64,000 bases of DNA, taken from Amanita rubescens. Lineage: Eukaryota > Basidiomycota > Agaricomycetes > Agaricales > Amanitaceae. The position numbers were made by a program, and so were the translations under genes. This document shows positions 21,882 to 32,624 of this stretch, one piece after another. A model generated the notes under the pieces. The model saw only the letters and a program-made list of their open reading frames with translations, had not been told where the DNA came from and did no database searches. The DNA lies in assembly GCA_015039365.1 (NCBI GenBank), contig WION01000066.1, positions 124,001 through 188,000 of the forward strand, given 5' to 3'. Within the stretch, counting starts at the first letter, position 1, and each line of letters opens with the position of its first letter.

Positions 21882-24615
21882 TACGTATGTTGTGGGTGTG
21901 GGTGTGGGTATAACTGTTATAACTGTTTACAACTGTAGGAGTTCCGAGAGAGTGGGGGGTGGAGGAACAGCTGAGCTATACGTGGTGGACGAAGGGGAGG
22001 GGTAAGAATCGCTGTGAGTAAGAATCCATAGCCTGAGAGAGAGAGTAACCGGGAGAAATGAACCGTGAATTGCCGACCCTGCTAACCGTGACTCAGACGC
22101 CCACGTTCCCGAGAAAGGCTGGGGCCCCGTGCAAAGACAACCTGGCGCTTGGAACACAAACTCACGAAATTGGAATTTCTGAAAGAATGCAAAGAATGAA
22201 GAACGGATAGCTGAACTGCTTTCGAGGGCCAGGGTTACAAGAGCTCGGGTGGGTCACGGTACTAATGATTCTCTAGTTCTCAGAACTGTGGCTTTCCCCG
22301 CATTTCCTCGGAGCCTCCATATCGCCGCAAGTAGGTTTGCAGGTTTGCGATGACATGTGGGTCTACTAGTATCATCATTATTATCATTATCATGATAACC
22401 CACGAACGTTTGCCAAGTTGGAAATCGTCCACTGCCTGTCGAGGCATTTTTGCGTTCCCGTCGGTATGATCCGAAATGATGCACAAAGCAGGCAAGAATT
22501 AGTCCCGGTTTTGATTGGATTTTAAGATGCCACCGGCGATGAGTGATGCAACTAGTCTGTTTTTTATTTACGCGCGACTCCGCCGGGACTGAAACAAGCT
22601 AGGAAAAGGGTGTGCTTTGTCCTGTGCTTGAACAAGCGCGGCGCTTAACAAGGCGCCCAGTTCGGGTCATGTGGGTGGAAATAGTGCGAAGAATGAAATA
22701 ACAATTGCTACAAATGTCGAAACAAAGTGCACGGGAACAGGGTCGCGAGTGATATCGCTGTTACAGCCCCGGTAGGCTGAGTTTGCTTTTACATGTGATA
22801 TTTTTTGCGATACAGATACAGGTTAGGATTTCGAGCTCGATCGAGCTCATTCGATGTTTTTTTTTTGTTCTCCCTGGGCAAGCCTAATATCGGCACCGTA
22901 AGTCCGAGTTTCAGGTTATGAAATGAGTTCACTAGCCGGGATTTTAACAGCCGGGAATGGGCGTGCTCGAATCTCGCCCTGTGCTTGAGAACAAGAGCGC
23001 CGCCCAAAAGAGACGCTTCGGGTCACGAGCAGCGCGGAAATAATGCGAAGAATAATTACTCCAAAGCGAACTGCTTCGCAACAGTTCGCAGGTGGAGTTG
23101 CTGTTACAGCTCCGGTAGGCAGTATGCGATACAGTCATAAGCTCTAAGGGCCAGTACTCGGAAACGGAGAGCTTGGCCCGCTCGAGATTATCTATGCTTT
23201 CTTCTCCTTTCCTCGGAGAGCCTAATATCAATGCCTTTAGGTACTGTACGTTCGACCGTGCTGTTCTGGGACATGAAATGGGCTCACTGGTCGGAACCGG
23301 AAAAACCGGAAAAGGGTGTACTTGAGTCTGGGCCCGTGTGGCCTCATCCTGTTCGAGAACAAGCGTAGCGCTCAAACAGCCACCCTCGAAATCACGAGGT
23401 GCGAAACAATGCGAAGAATGTAGAGAGGAGCGCGGTTTGATATACCTAAACTGCTTTGAATGTCTGTCTAAATGATTAAGTGCAGGTAGTAAGCCAAGCA
23501 GTCTGAAATGAGATTGCTGTAAAGTTCCGGCAGGTGACGTCTTTCGTTACACTTTATTGCGGTATAGTTACAAGCTAGGGCCAGGGAACTAAGGGGGGCT
23601 TCCGATATTCCCCTTGATACCGTAAGTCTAATTCGTGGGATATCATTTACGTGTGGTTCTATAGCATGATAGCGATAAGTGTATCCCGCGGACCATTATC
23701 GCATCTGAAACTGGTCCAGATGCGCTGTAGTTGTGTAGTGCGATGTTTTTACATCTCGATTTGCCCTAACAACAAGATCCGGAATGAAGAAATCCGGTCA
23801 TTGTATGTTCTGGTATGTAAGATTTCCCTTTTCCGGTCGGAATTTAAATGCTCATTCGTTTTTTTTTTCGAAGAGCCTGACATCAGCGCCCATAGGTACT
23901 TTTCCCTAGCTTGATAGCGATAACCTATTCTCCGGAACATCATCGAACAATGTAAGCTGAAGTGGCAAGTAATCCACCGCCCACCGCAAGAAGGTGTGCC
24001 GTGTTGCATTTCGAATTCCCGGTCCACCGGGTAGTAGGATCCGAGAAACACGAATGTAACCATTGTACGTTGCAGCAGCCTGAGGCAAGAAGAAGTTCCG
24101 GCGGGAATGCGGTGCCAGGCGCCAAGCGTGGGGCGTCATGACGAGCGGTAAAGCGCCCCATGTACAAATCGGGCATCCGCCGACTGGCATTGCTGTACCA
24201 CATTGTACAAAACGGGGAGACTTTGTCGGCCCGCCCTTTCCCAGTATATCTCCATTATACAACAATGGGGTAAATTCTAAATTCGGGTCCAGCAAGATTA
24301 TGACGTCTGCCCGTATACGCATCACTGAGGTGATATCATCGGTTTGGCAAGCGTCTAACTCTCGGAAACCCGGGTTTCAATGCCCCGTATTACCCTTTTT
24401 TTGAGCTCAGCCTCGGAAAAAGTGCCAGAATACCTGAATTTTCTGCACAGTGCTGTTACACGTTTCTAATAGCAAACTTAACGGGAAATGCATCATTCTT
24501 GTCCCATAACCGGACACCGGGAGGTGCAACCGATCCTTCCTCAACCTCTCCCTGCAGCGGAACTATGCTGTAGCTGCTATACTATGGTGTCCGATTTGAA
24601 TGCTGTATGAGGGGT
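21882..24615. repeat. long non-genic stretch with diverged repeats
   Basis: No gene supported over about 2.7 kb. From about 22560 to 23900 a unit of roughly 370-450 bp recurs three to four times in diverged form. Each copy carries gaacaag followed by a CGC-rich stretch, then a stretch ending gcgaagaat, then gttacagc(c/t)ccggtagg, then a T-rich run followed by a gcctaatatc-like string. Copies start near 22590, 22970, 23330 and, weaker, 23690. A perfect 16-bp palindrome GAGCTCGATCGAGCTC lies at 22833-22848 inside the first. The rest (21882-22500 and 23950-24600) shows nothing recognisable. Confidence 0.5.
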
Positions 24616-24621
24616 ATATAA
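24616..24621 (+). promoter_or_regulatory. TATA-like element before dsRBD gene 2
   Basis: TATATAA-type string within ggggtatataacctgg, about 140 bp upstream of the ATG at 24760, leaving room for a 5' leader. Confidence 0.4.
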
Positions 24622-24759
24622 CCTGGTCAATTTTGAGGGTGGAAGTCATCTCAGCAAACGCTCCATTCGAAGACATCACAGTTAGTGTCTCATTCCAGCT
24701 CGTCGCAGCTAAAATCTCACTCCATTAGAAGCACCGACTCTATTCCAACGCGATACAAA

Positions 24760-25110
24760 ATGGCACTCGTCAACCCCAGGGGTCCCGAAGACAGTAAGGC
24801 ATTTGACTTAACCACGGTAAAGAAATATTGAATCGTGTCAATCCAGACAACGTTAAGCGTCTACATGACTACTCTCGTGCAAAACACATCGGAAAACCCA
24901 ACTATACTAGTGGGGCTTATAATGGCAATCAATGGACGGCCACCGTCCAAAGTGAGTTCCCTCGACGTATCCCTTTCTGTAAAATGACCATGCATAGTCG
25001 ACGGCACAGACCGTGGTAAGGGAATGGGTTCTTCTAAGGTGAAGGCCGAGGATGCCGCTGCGGCGCAAGCTTTGCAGACATTTGAAGTGGATTGGGTCGA
25101 ACCTCGTTAG
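24760..25110 (+). CDS. stand-alone dsRBD protein 2
   Basis: About 97 residues in three exons. Exon 1 encodes MALVNPRGPED. Exon 2 encodes the first helix and strands: VKRLHDYSRAKHIGKPNY, then YNGNQWTATVQ. A 46-bp intron at the same phase-1 position as in the sister genes leads to DGTDRGKGMGSSKVKAEDA and AAAQALQTFEV, with stop at 25108-25110. The helix-2 lysine pair SKK is changed to SKVK. It is the most divergent of the group by eye but has the same architecture. Single domain only. Function likely dsRNA or protein binding; inferred. Confidence 0.72.
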
Positions 25111-26518
25111 ATGATTTTGACCAAAGATTATTCCCGATTAATAGCTGAATACCGTATTGTTACTTAGTAGGCTTGTTATGATGGTTATTCTACATTCAAT
25201 TTTATAGTAACCAGTTTGTTATCTCATCCACTTGGGTCAACATTGGCCGTCTCGACTTCAATCGGACCTGAGTTGGTAAGGAACTTTTAGCACAACGGCT
25301 GATGCTGCATTATCTGGCATCTACCGTGACGAGAATTTACTTGTATCACGCACTTCGCCATGATAGCCATGTTCTGATCGACTCGGAGGCAAACATGTTC
25401 ATGTTTTATCAAGTCAGGTCCAACCGGGTTTTCAATTGAGCGGTCTAGAACCCAACTGAATCATAGCATAGCCTACAACAAGTTGAGCAGTCACACGCGG
25501 TATTCGCGGAGACCACTAGTATGGCGGCATCATTCGGTATCTAAAAGATTGAAAAACACGGCCGAGGAGACCGGCCGCAGTCTTCTAGAATAGAGCGCAG
25601 ACAAAGCTAGTAGTCCGGCGGTTAATATAGATAGCGGACTTGTTCATCGAGTGCTATTAGTATGATGCGGACTCGAACGGGAGTCGGTCACGCGAGGACC
25701 TGTCACCGGTGCGAGGTCCTATCATGCCGTTAATTAATTAATTGACATTACCCATTTCAACAGCTGCAGTACTGGTACTCAGTACTACACATCTTCCGTT
25801 CTTCGGGCTTCAAGTTGAACCCTGTACAGCACGAGGACTTCCGTCGGTATGATGGTCTTCACTAGTTGTGCCTTTCTTGAAAAGAGTTGACAGGCAGTGG
25901 GAACACATATGAGTCATATATCATATATCATATGTGACTTGCGTAGGTATCGATGGGTATCGTGAAATGCAAAAATTGGCACTCCGCTAGGAAAGCGCTA
26001 GTATGGCGGCACCAGGCGGCACGCACAAGCATTTACGTAACTAGCGTCTCAGCGGTCCAGCCAGTGATTTTTTTGCACCTGAACTGTGGGCTCCACTCAG
26101 CTGCATGACAATTTTCCATTCTTCTTCCTAAACGGTCTTCAATATATCCCACAGGTGTCATGTTGATCCTCAAGAACATGGCAATCCTCGCCTGGATTCG
26201 CGTCAGGTATCAGGTTTTTTTTTTTTGCGGTCAATAAGCAGGTGAAAAGGTTCCATGGAAAGTGATAGTGCGAATTCCCGTACTATTTAGATCTCGAATG
26301 CGGAAACCAACACCAAAGTTTACATTCTCTGTGGTCTCGTCCACATTGCGACCGAAACAATTGTACATTCTATTGAGGTGCGTTGGCGGCAATAGATGCG
26401 AGTCCCTGCCTCGCGAGGTGCGCCACTGCAGCTTCGGTGAATATTGTAGGTCCCATTTGCAAGATAAATAGTGGGCTTTAGGATGGCTACAAACCATCGC
26501 TCCTAACGGCCTGGAAAC
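25111..26518. other. intergenic, upstream of dsRBD gene 3
   Basis: No gene seen. Features: a repeat of ctagtatggcggca at about 25516 and 26009; a palindromic stretch of catat repeats flanked by agtca/tgact at about 25912-25940; a TTAATTAATTAATT run near 25730; and a segment around caagcatttacgtaa then ctgaactgtggg (26029-26090) that recurs upstream of dsRBD gene 6 (30260-30330). Open frames at 26231-26545 are not supported. Confidence 0.45.
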
Positions 26519-26877
26519 ATGAGCGAACAGCAGCAGCAGCAACAACAGGACCGTGAGTATCCTATATCATCGAAGCTAGCCAGATCGGCTAAGGATTTAT
26601 ATCCTTTGCCATAGACTATCGCATGTGGCTTAATAACCACGCCGGAAAGCAAAAATTAGGAAAAGTTGAATACATCGATGAAGAGATCAAAGAAGGTAGC
26701 CAACGCACCTGGAAGTCAACCGTTCAAAGTTCGTCTTCCATCCGATGAGATGAACATTTTAATAATTTTGTTTCAGTAAACGGTACAGACATGGGCTCTG
26801 GGGAGGGCTCTAAGAAAGCGGAGGCCAAAGAGATGGCTGCTAAGCACGCCTTGGTTAATCTAGGCGTGAATGGTTGA
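26519..26877 (+). CDS. stand-alone dsRBD protein 3
   Basis: About 90 residues. Exon 1 encodes MSEQQQQQQQD, a glutamine-rich leader. After an intron with GTGAGT donor comes YRMWLNNHAGKQKLGKVEYI, then strands ending WKSTVQ. The in-domain intron (GTTCGT to TTTCAG) leads to NGTDMGSGEGSKKAEAKEM and AAKHALVNLGVNG, with stop at 26875-26877. It is nearly identical to dsRBD gene 1 from the first helix onward, including intron sequence, so one was copied from the other recently. The second helix retains SKK and AAxxAL; the GPxH loop is absent. Confidence 0.8.
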
Positions 26878-28289
26878 TTTCGTACTCTTGCAGCGATGTG
26901 ACCGATGTCGTTGCATCGGTGTTTTCTTGTGTCTCATTACCGCCTCAGTATACGCACATATATCTTGAATGAATACATTTACTTTGACGAACAGGATTCT
27001 CATTCAGGCGCATCAGTAATTATCACTCCAAGTGATTTGCCTGCAAACGAAGGTCTGAAGGCCAGAGAATGCCTTCACCGACAAGAGACACGCATAGATA
27101 AAGTTGGGACGTATCAGTCGGATCGCCAGCTTTTTGGAGATGCCGTAAGAACGAGCCCGAGTTTATTGCAACTTGAAGCTTTACGTTTGTCCAGTTGAGT
27201 GATTCATAAAAGCATCGATGACGCTTAGGTAGGGCAACCATTGTGAGAAGTCGTGAGCTGGAAGAAAGGGTATACTACCTACTGACAGAGCTTAGAGTAA
27301 GCAAAGGAATGACCGTGTTGAGAAGAGTCGGTGATGCGCATCACACTATCATCGAACCTGCCATAAACTTCGAACTGCCGCTTGCAAGCTTATCATGTTC
27401 GCTGGTCCCTTGTTTTCCAAAGCTACATATTCAGTTGGCGCATATGCTGGGACCGGTGCGATTGATGTCACATCGTGACGCCTTACTTGACCGGCCCGAT
27501 CCGGGACCCAAAAAAATCCATTTTGATTAGCTGTGGTTAATTAACACGCATAACATATCGTTATCAGCGGACTGCCAAGCATTGCAACCTGAAGAGGTAG
27601 GTGGTCTATCCAGTGCGGCCACCCACTCATTGCAAGATCCGAAAAACCCCACAGAGCACCGGCCCGGGAGGCGGGAATGTGATGTGCAAGCTTCGGGTTG
27701 TGTAGCTATGAATGATAACCGACAGAGAAGGCTGATACATACCACCTCGGATACAATTTGGGGTTTCTCCGCCAAATTGCTGTGTCGTATCATAAGAAAT
27801 GTGAATCTTTTATATGGCGCCCCCGTCGCTCTTTCCCGATATATGTACGGCGCATCGAGGTCCAATCAAACACTGCTATGGACAAAATGACGAAATCTAT
27901 ATACAACTTATCAGAAGTGACTCGGACGCCGATGATCATGGCCTCGATGACTTGACTGGACCGGATCCACGAAGTACCGACCTCGGAATTCCACAGGGCT
28001 TGCACTGTTGAGTTCGACGCTCCCAAACAGGTCCGGAATATCTCGATTTCCTGCTGTTATTCACCTCTATAGCATGATTTATTGCGAATCAATTTTTTTT
28101 CCTGTATTGGACACGGGACGTAAAATTCATTCTTACCCGATCCTTCACTGCAGAAAAATCACGACTGTAAGTTGCTATAATATGATGTATCGAAAATTCT
28201 AATGCTGTAGCATGGTCAGGTTATATAGCTCGCAAATTGGTAGCAGGAATGTTCAGAACACCAAGAGAAACCCCAGAACGTCAAGATAA
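26878..28289. repeat. intergenic, duplicated upstream module
   Basis: Bases 27510-28260 match 63060-63840 at the far end of the window, with indels. Both stretches end in a TATA box and a short leader in front of a dsRBD gene. Shared strings include ccattttgattag, gtgatgtgcaagctt, gaggtccaatcaaacactgc and ttgctataatatg-like ends. Some open frames occur (27582-27890 plus, 27790-28026 minus), but they are not preserved between the two copies, so I do not call a gene. 26905-27500 has open frames on both strands, none supported. Confidence 0.55.
28221..28228 (+). promoter_or_regulatory. TATA-like element before dsRBD gene 4
   Basis: TTATATAG in the context caggttatatagctcgcaaa, about 65 bp before ATG 28290. 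The same context (caggttataaagcttgcaaa) occurs at the same place before dsRBD gene 8 at 63849. Confidence 0.55.
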
Positions 28290-28612
28290 ATGACCTCAGC
28301 AGACAGTAAGGCATCCCAACACGTCTTCAACGATGACGAGCTAAACCATCATCTTCACAGCATACCGTAGCATGCTTCACGACTGGACCCGTAAGATGCA
28401 CATGAAAACACCAGAATATGAGGACAAGTGGAACGGCAAGGAGTGGAAATCCACTGTCAAAAGTGAGTACACCGGTGTATATTTGCGTGCAGTAAACTGA
28501 CCATGCATCAGTTGATGGCACCACTGAAGGCGAAGGAACGGGCAATGATAAGAAGGCTGCTAGGGATAGTGCCGCCGAAGCCGCATTGCGAAGGCATAGA
28601 GTCCCGGCGTAG
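28290..28612 (+). CDS. stand-alone dsRBD protein 4
   Basis: About 86 residues, with a minimal leader MTSAD. After a 5' intron (GTAAGG to CACAG) comes YRSMLHDWTRKMHMKTPEYE and WNGKEWKSTVK. The shared phase-1 intron leads to DGTTEGEGTGNDKKAARDSA and AEAALRRHRVPA, stop 28610-28612. Helix 2 keeps the two lysines (DKK). Close sister of gene 5, 1.2 kb downstream, with which it also shares about 450 bp of downstream DNA. Confidence 0.78.
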
Positions 28613-29455
28613 AGAATATTGCACCACCTTCGGTCAATCCACTACTAGGTGCCTGACCGGATCTGCTCACGTAGCGACCGATGTTTTTAGTTTATGCACG
28701 CATTTCTCTAATTGAATATATTGTGTTATCATAATCATTTGGGACAACTTCAGTCTGATTTGAAGTCATAATGTGGTGTAGGCGAACTTGGACATTGCAA
28801 TGTCCTTTCACTAATCTTCGTAGCATTCTCTAAGTCAGGTCCATGAGGCCAATTTCAGGGAGACACGTATGGTCTAGAATGTGCTCGAGCTGGGCGGATT
28901 AAGTAAATGCTCGGCGAGCGGCCATTTTGACAGCCGATTCGGTCAGCTCACAACATATTATCACATTGTGGGAGAAACTGCGGTAGTTACACGCCCTCTG
29001 TTACACTTCAGGCTTAGCGACCGAGCACGGCAGGGGGTGAAACTGAAGCTAGTGCTAGTGATTTCTACCTGGGACTCCCGGCCCGAAACGCTGGGGGTCG
29101 GCAAGGCGAGAGGCTGTGAGCGCGGGTGAGCGCCGAGCAGCTTTCGACAGCGCGTCGGATTAAGAAGGAGGGAAGACGTCTTGTCTTCCTTAAGAGAGGG
29201 AGCGACAGGTGGGGCGTGAAAAGATCCGGATGCTGCTGTAACAGCTCTAATGGCGCGTCACGAGAGCGAGGCACAGCCACTTCGCTACCATACATGGACT
29301 ATGACGTTCTTCGCCACGCCTGTGCCTTGGCTAGCTTAGAATTGCCACCTGGCCGCCTAAAGCGGTAGGTCAGTTGAAACTCAGTTAGGACCTAAATGCG
29401 CGCTAACGCCTAGTACTTATAGCTAGACAGCCCGATACACCCCAGATCAAGATAA
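28613..29455. repeat. intergenic, duplicated downstream segments
   Basis: Bases 28620-29060 match 29790-30240 (e.g. ttgggacaacttcagtctg, gctcggcgagcggccatttt), a copy made together with dsRBD genes 4 and 5. Bases 29085-29270, a GC-rich stretch around ctgggggtcggcaaggcgag and agaaggagggaagac, recur at 32050-32220. Open frames within these repeats are not preserved between copies. Confidence 0.55.
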
Positions 29456-29787
29456 ATGAGCTCAGCAGACAGTAAGGGTAAGGCATCCCAACTTGTCTTC
29501 AAAGACGACGAGCTAAACCATCGTCTACACAGCGTACCGTTACATGCTTCATGACTGGACCCGTAAGATGCGCAGGGAAGTACCAGAATATGAGAATATC
29601 TGGAATGGAAAGGAGTGGAAATCCACTGTCAAAAGTGAGTACACCGGTGAAGATTAATTGCTTGCGGTGAATTGACCATGGATTAGTTGGTGGCACTATC
29701 GAAGGAGAAGGAACGGGCCATGGTAAGAAGGCTGCTGAGGAGAATGCAGCCGAAGCCGCGTTGCGAAGGCGTGGAGTCGCTGTGTAG
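29456..29787 (+). CDS. stand-alone dsRBD protein 5
   Basis: About 86 residues. Leader MSSAD, then after the 5' intron TYRYMLHDWTRKMRREVPEY and WNGKEWKSTVK, then across the shared intron GGTIEGEGTGHGKKAAEENA and AEAALRRRGVAV, stop 29785-29787. It is a tandem duplicate of gene 4. Differences fall mainly in the helix-1/loop region and the start of helix 2, while the intron positions and the KK pair are kept. Confidence 0.78.
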
Positions 29788-30696
29788 AGAAAGTTCTATG
29801 TCACCACCTTCGGTGCAATCCACTAGTGTTCGACCGGATCTGCTCACGTATCAACCGATAGTTTTAGTTTATGCACGCATTTTTTCTAGTTGAATATATT
29901 GTGTTCAATATCGTTATCATTTGGGACAACTTCAGTCTGGACTGAGGGTGTAGGCGAACTTGAACATTGCAATGTCCTTTCACCTTCGTAGCATTAGGTC
30001 CATTAGTCCAGTTTCAGGGAGAATGGTCTGGAATATTGCGATAGAGCTGCGCGGAATAGGTAAATGCTCGGCGAGCGGCCATTTTGACAGCTGATTCGGT
30101 CATCTCACGACATACTATCACATTATGGGAGAAACTGCACTAGCTACACGCTACGATTCAGGTTTGCCTTGTACAGCTTAGCGATCGAGCACTGGAGGGG
30201 CGAAACTGAAGCTAGTATGTACTAGTGATCTCTGCCTGGCAATGGGGTGAGGCAAGTGCCAAGCATTTACGTAAATGTCTTACTAATAGTAGAGCCTTCC
30301 CACGCTCTATTGTTTACGCTGAACTGTGGGTGTCCGATTTCCGCTCTTGTTATTCCTCTAAAACCTTCACATAATAGTAAGTGACATTGCAATCCTGTGT
30401 ACGGCAATGCACATCGTACTGAATTCGCGTCAAAACGTATTTGCTAGATGTGGGTTTCTACGTTCAATGGGTCAATGTGAAAATCCCGGCCCTGACTCTC
30501 ATGATGCGGAAACCAGTGTCTTTCAAATGGTCTCTGCCATATCGCGATTGAAATAGTACATTATGATCCAGGTGCGTTGTGTTAATAGCTATAAGGTGTT
30601 GCAGTCATTGCCATTACTAGGAATCATTGTAAGCTTCGCTGCTAGTTAAATAGCAAGCTTTCAAACGGGCGTGGCCCATAAACTAACCGACCACTG
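29788..30696. other. intergenic, repeats shared with neighbours
   Basis: The first 450 bp match the region downstream of dsRBD gene 4. The segment around caagcatttacgtaa and ctgaactgtggg (30260-30330) matches the region upstream of dsRBD gene 3. No gene is supported. Confidence 0.5.
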
Positions 30697-31067
30697 ATGT
30701 CCTGCAAACACGAGTGCCCAACAGCAACCGACGTAGAACCGTAAGCGTCCTATATTCTAAACGGTTTTACATGGTCGCTGTCCTTTTCCCGTAGATTATC
30801 GCCGATCCGCATGTGGCTGAATAACTACGTCAGAAAGCATCAATTAGGCGTGGCCGTATACATTGATAAAGAGATTACAGAAGGTGGCAAATACGTCTGG
30901 ACATCAACCGTTCAAAGTATGTCTTCCATTCGATGAGCTGAATAACGAAATAACAATGATTAGTAAACGGTACGGACAAGGGTTATGGGGAGGGCTCTAA
31001 GAAAGCAGATGCTCGGGATAAGGCTGCGAAGCAAGCCTTGGCTAATCTACTTTGCGTGAATGGTTGA
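30697..31067 (+). CDS. stand-alone dsRBD protein 6
   Basis: About 97 residues. Leader MSCKHECPTATDVEP, then after the 5' intron (GTAAGC to CCCGTAG) RMWLNNYVRKHQLGVAVYI, strands ending VWTSTVQ, the shared phase-1 intron (GTATGT to ATTAG) and NGTDKGYGEGSKKADARDKA with AKQALANLLCVNG, stop 31065-31067. The helix-2 SKK pair is intact. It belongs to the gene 1/3 subgroup but is clearly diverged. The leader contains two cysteines, unlike its sisters. Confidence 0.74.
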
Positions 31068-32624
31068 TCCTGTGCATAGCTACAAGCTCTCGTCCCCTTA
31101 CCTCATGCGGTGTCCGCGGAGATGTTTCTTAACTTTAAATAATGTTCACTTCTTGGAATTTTTTCGTTGATGGGTTGTATTGGATTGGACGGTGGACCGC
31201 TAGTAGTATTCATATATACCCGCAATTATCTTTTTGAATGACTTTGTTTGCTTTGTTGGTCGCTGATGTAGAGAATAAATAATGTTTTGTCTATACACTT
31301 CCTTTGATTCGACAGCCTACCTGATACAGGCTTGCATCCGACACCCGGCTATGGTCCAGGGTCCCCTGCAATTTGGTTGGGCGTAAAAACACCCCTGAGG
31401 CCAAAGCAATGTCGAACTCAACCGATATACAGTCGACCGGCTGCATGACCTGTTGACGAAATTTATGCATGTTGCCGGCGTCACATACCACGGTAATAAA
31501 TTACACGTACTCTCATAACTGTCATCATTATTCTCTCTACCTTTGCTCGGAACGACGTATTGAACTTGTGATCACGCCCGCAGACACAGGGAACCATACC
31601 CAGTTCCTGCAATTTGATTCTTCCAACTCCAGACGTGAAAAAATTGTTTCTAGAGTTTCTGAGGTTCGTGACGATGGAGGAGGCATCGACGACATTGCAT
31701 ATGGAGCTGAACTTCAATAAGAGGGCGCTATATGTAGTACGATATGGATCAGGGGGCGAACAATGGGACATAGAAACGGTATTGAATGCTCACTGGCTTA
31801 ATAAAATTAGCCCAATACAAGGCTCAGCGGCTGGGTGCGTGCGAGGGAAATGGATATCAGGGTCGGTTTTCCCGTGACATTGACATCCGAGTCAGGATAG
31901 AAGCCTTAAGTATTCGCGTGAGGGCGAATGTCCTTGACTTTGATTTGCAATTGCAAGATCTTGGAGGTTTCCAAAGAAAGGTGCAGGTTCCAGTTGGATT
32001 CGCACGAGTCGGTAACGTCCATAGTTTTAATGTTTCAGAGGCTTGTACCACTGGGGGTCGGTAAGGGGAGCTGAGGGCGCGGCGGGCCAGCGCCGAGCAG
32101 CCTTTCGACCATTCGACAACGCGTCGGACTAAGAAGGAGGGAAGATGACTGAAGGACGCAACCGAGCAGCTCTAACGGCGAGGTGGCGGGGAAGGAGAAA
32201 GGAGACCGCGACAGCGCGACACAGCCACTTCCGAGCCATCTCACACGTAGACTGCATTCTACCGAATCGGGAGAGAGGAGAGAGAGATCAAGAACATGGT
32301 GAGCGAAAGACGATGACGAGCGAGCGAAATCGATTGGTGTGTCTGATCAAACGGTTGAGAGCGCGCACGACTATAAAAGTTCACGAGGTTGCGGAACCGG
32401 GTTGCTCTCAGGCCCATCGCCTTCTTCTATTCAACAGACTCTCAGCTTTCTTGGCAAGAACTTGTTCACGTGTGATGTGGTTTGTCCGCAGAGGGTTATC
32501 GTGCCCATATGTGATAAAATTAGGTCATGGAGTACGCAATCGATTAATCACGTCGACGTCGTAAGCAGCTGGCAAAAGAAATGCGACTTCCGGGGATAAA
32601 TCTTTAATCGTTAAACTATCTTTG
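31068..32624. repeat. intergenic with duplicated gene fragments
   Basis: Bases 31560-31870 are related to 35800-36440 on the other side of the F-box gene. In both, a string like gacatcgacgacat, then aagagggcgcta, then attgaat, then agggtcgg recur in order. A plus-strand reading includes TGNHTQFLQFD here and TGNHIQLRQIE there, suggesting a decayed coding ancestor. Bases 32050-32220 repeat the GC-rich stretch at 29085-29270. Open frames at 32145-32599 are not supported. Confidence 0.45.

Noticed and set aside
25660..25735. Possible minus-strand tRNA around gttcgagtccgc
   Set aside because: The stem next to the loop pairs in the wrong register and no acceptor or anticodon arm can be formed.
31481..31877. 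Open frames of 87-96 codons on both strands
   Set aside because: Neither is preserved in the related fragment at 35800-36440 and no splice continuation was found.
32145..32599. Arginine-rich open frame of 139 codons
   Set aside because: It lies in a GC-rich repeat whose other copy (29085-29270) does not keep the frame.
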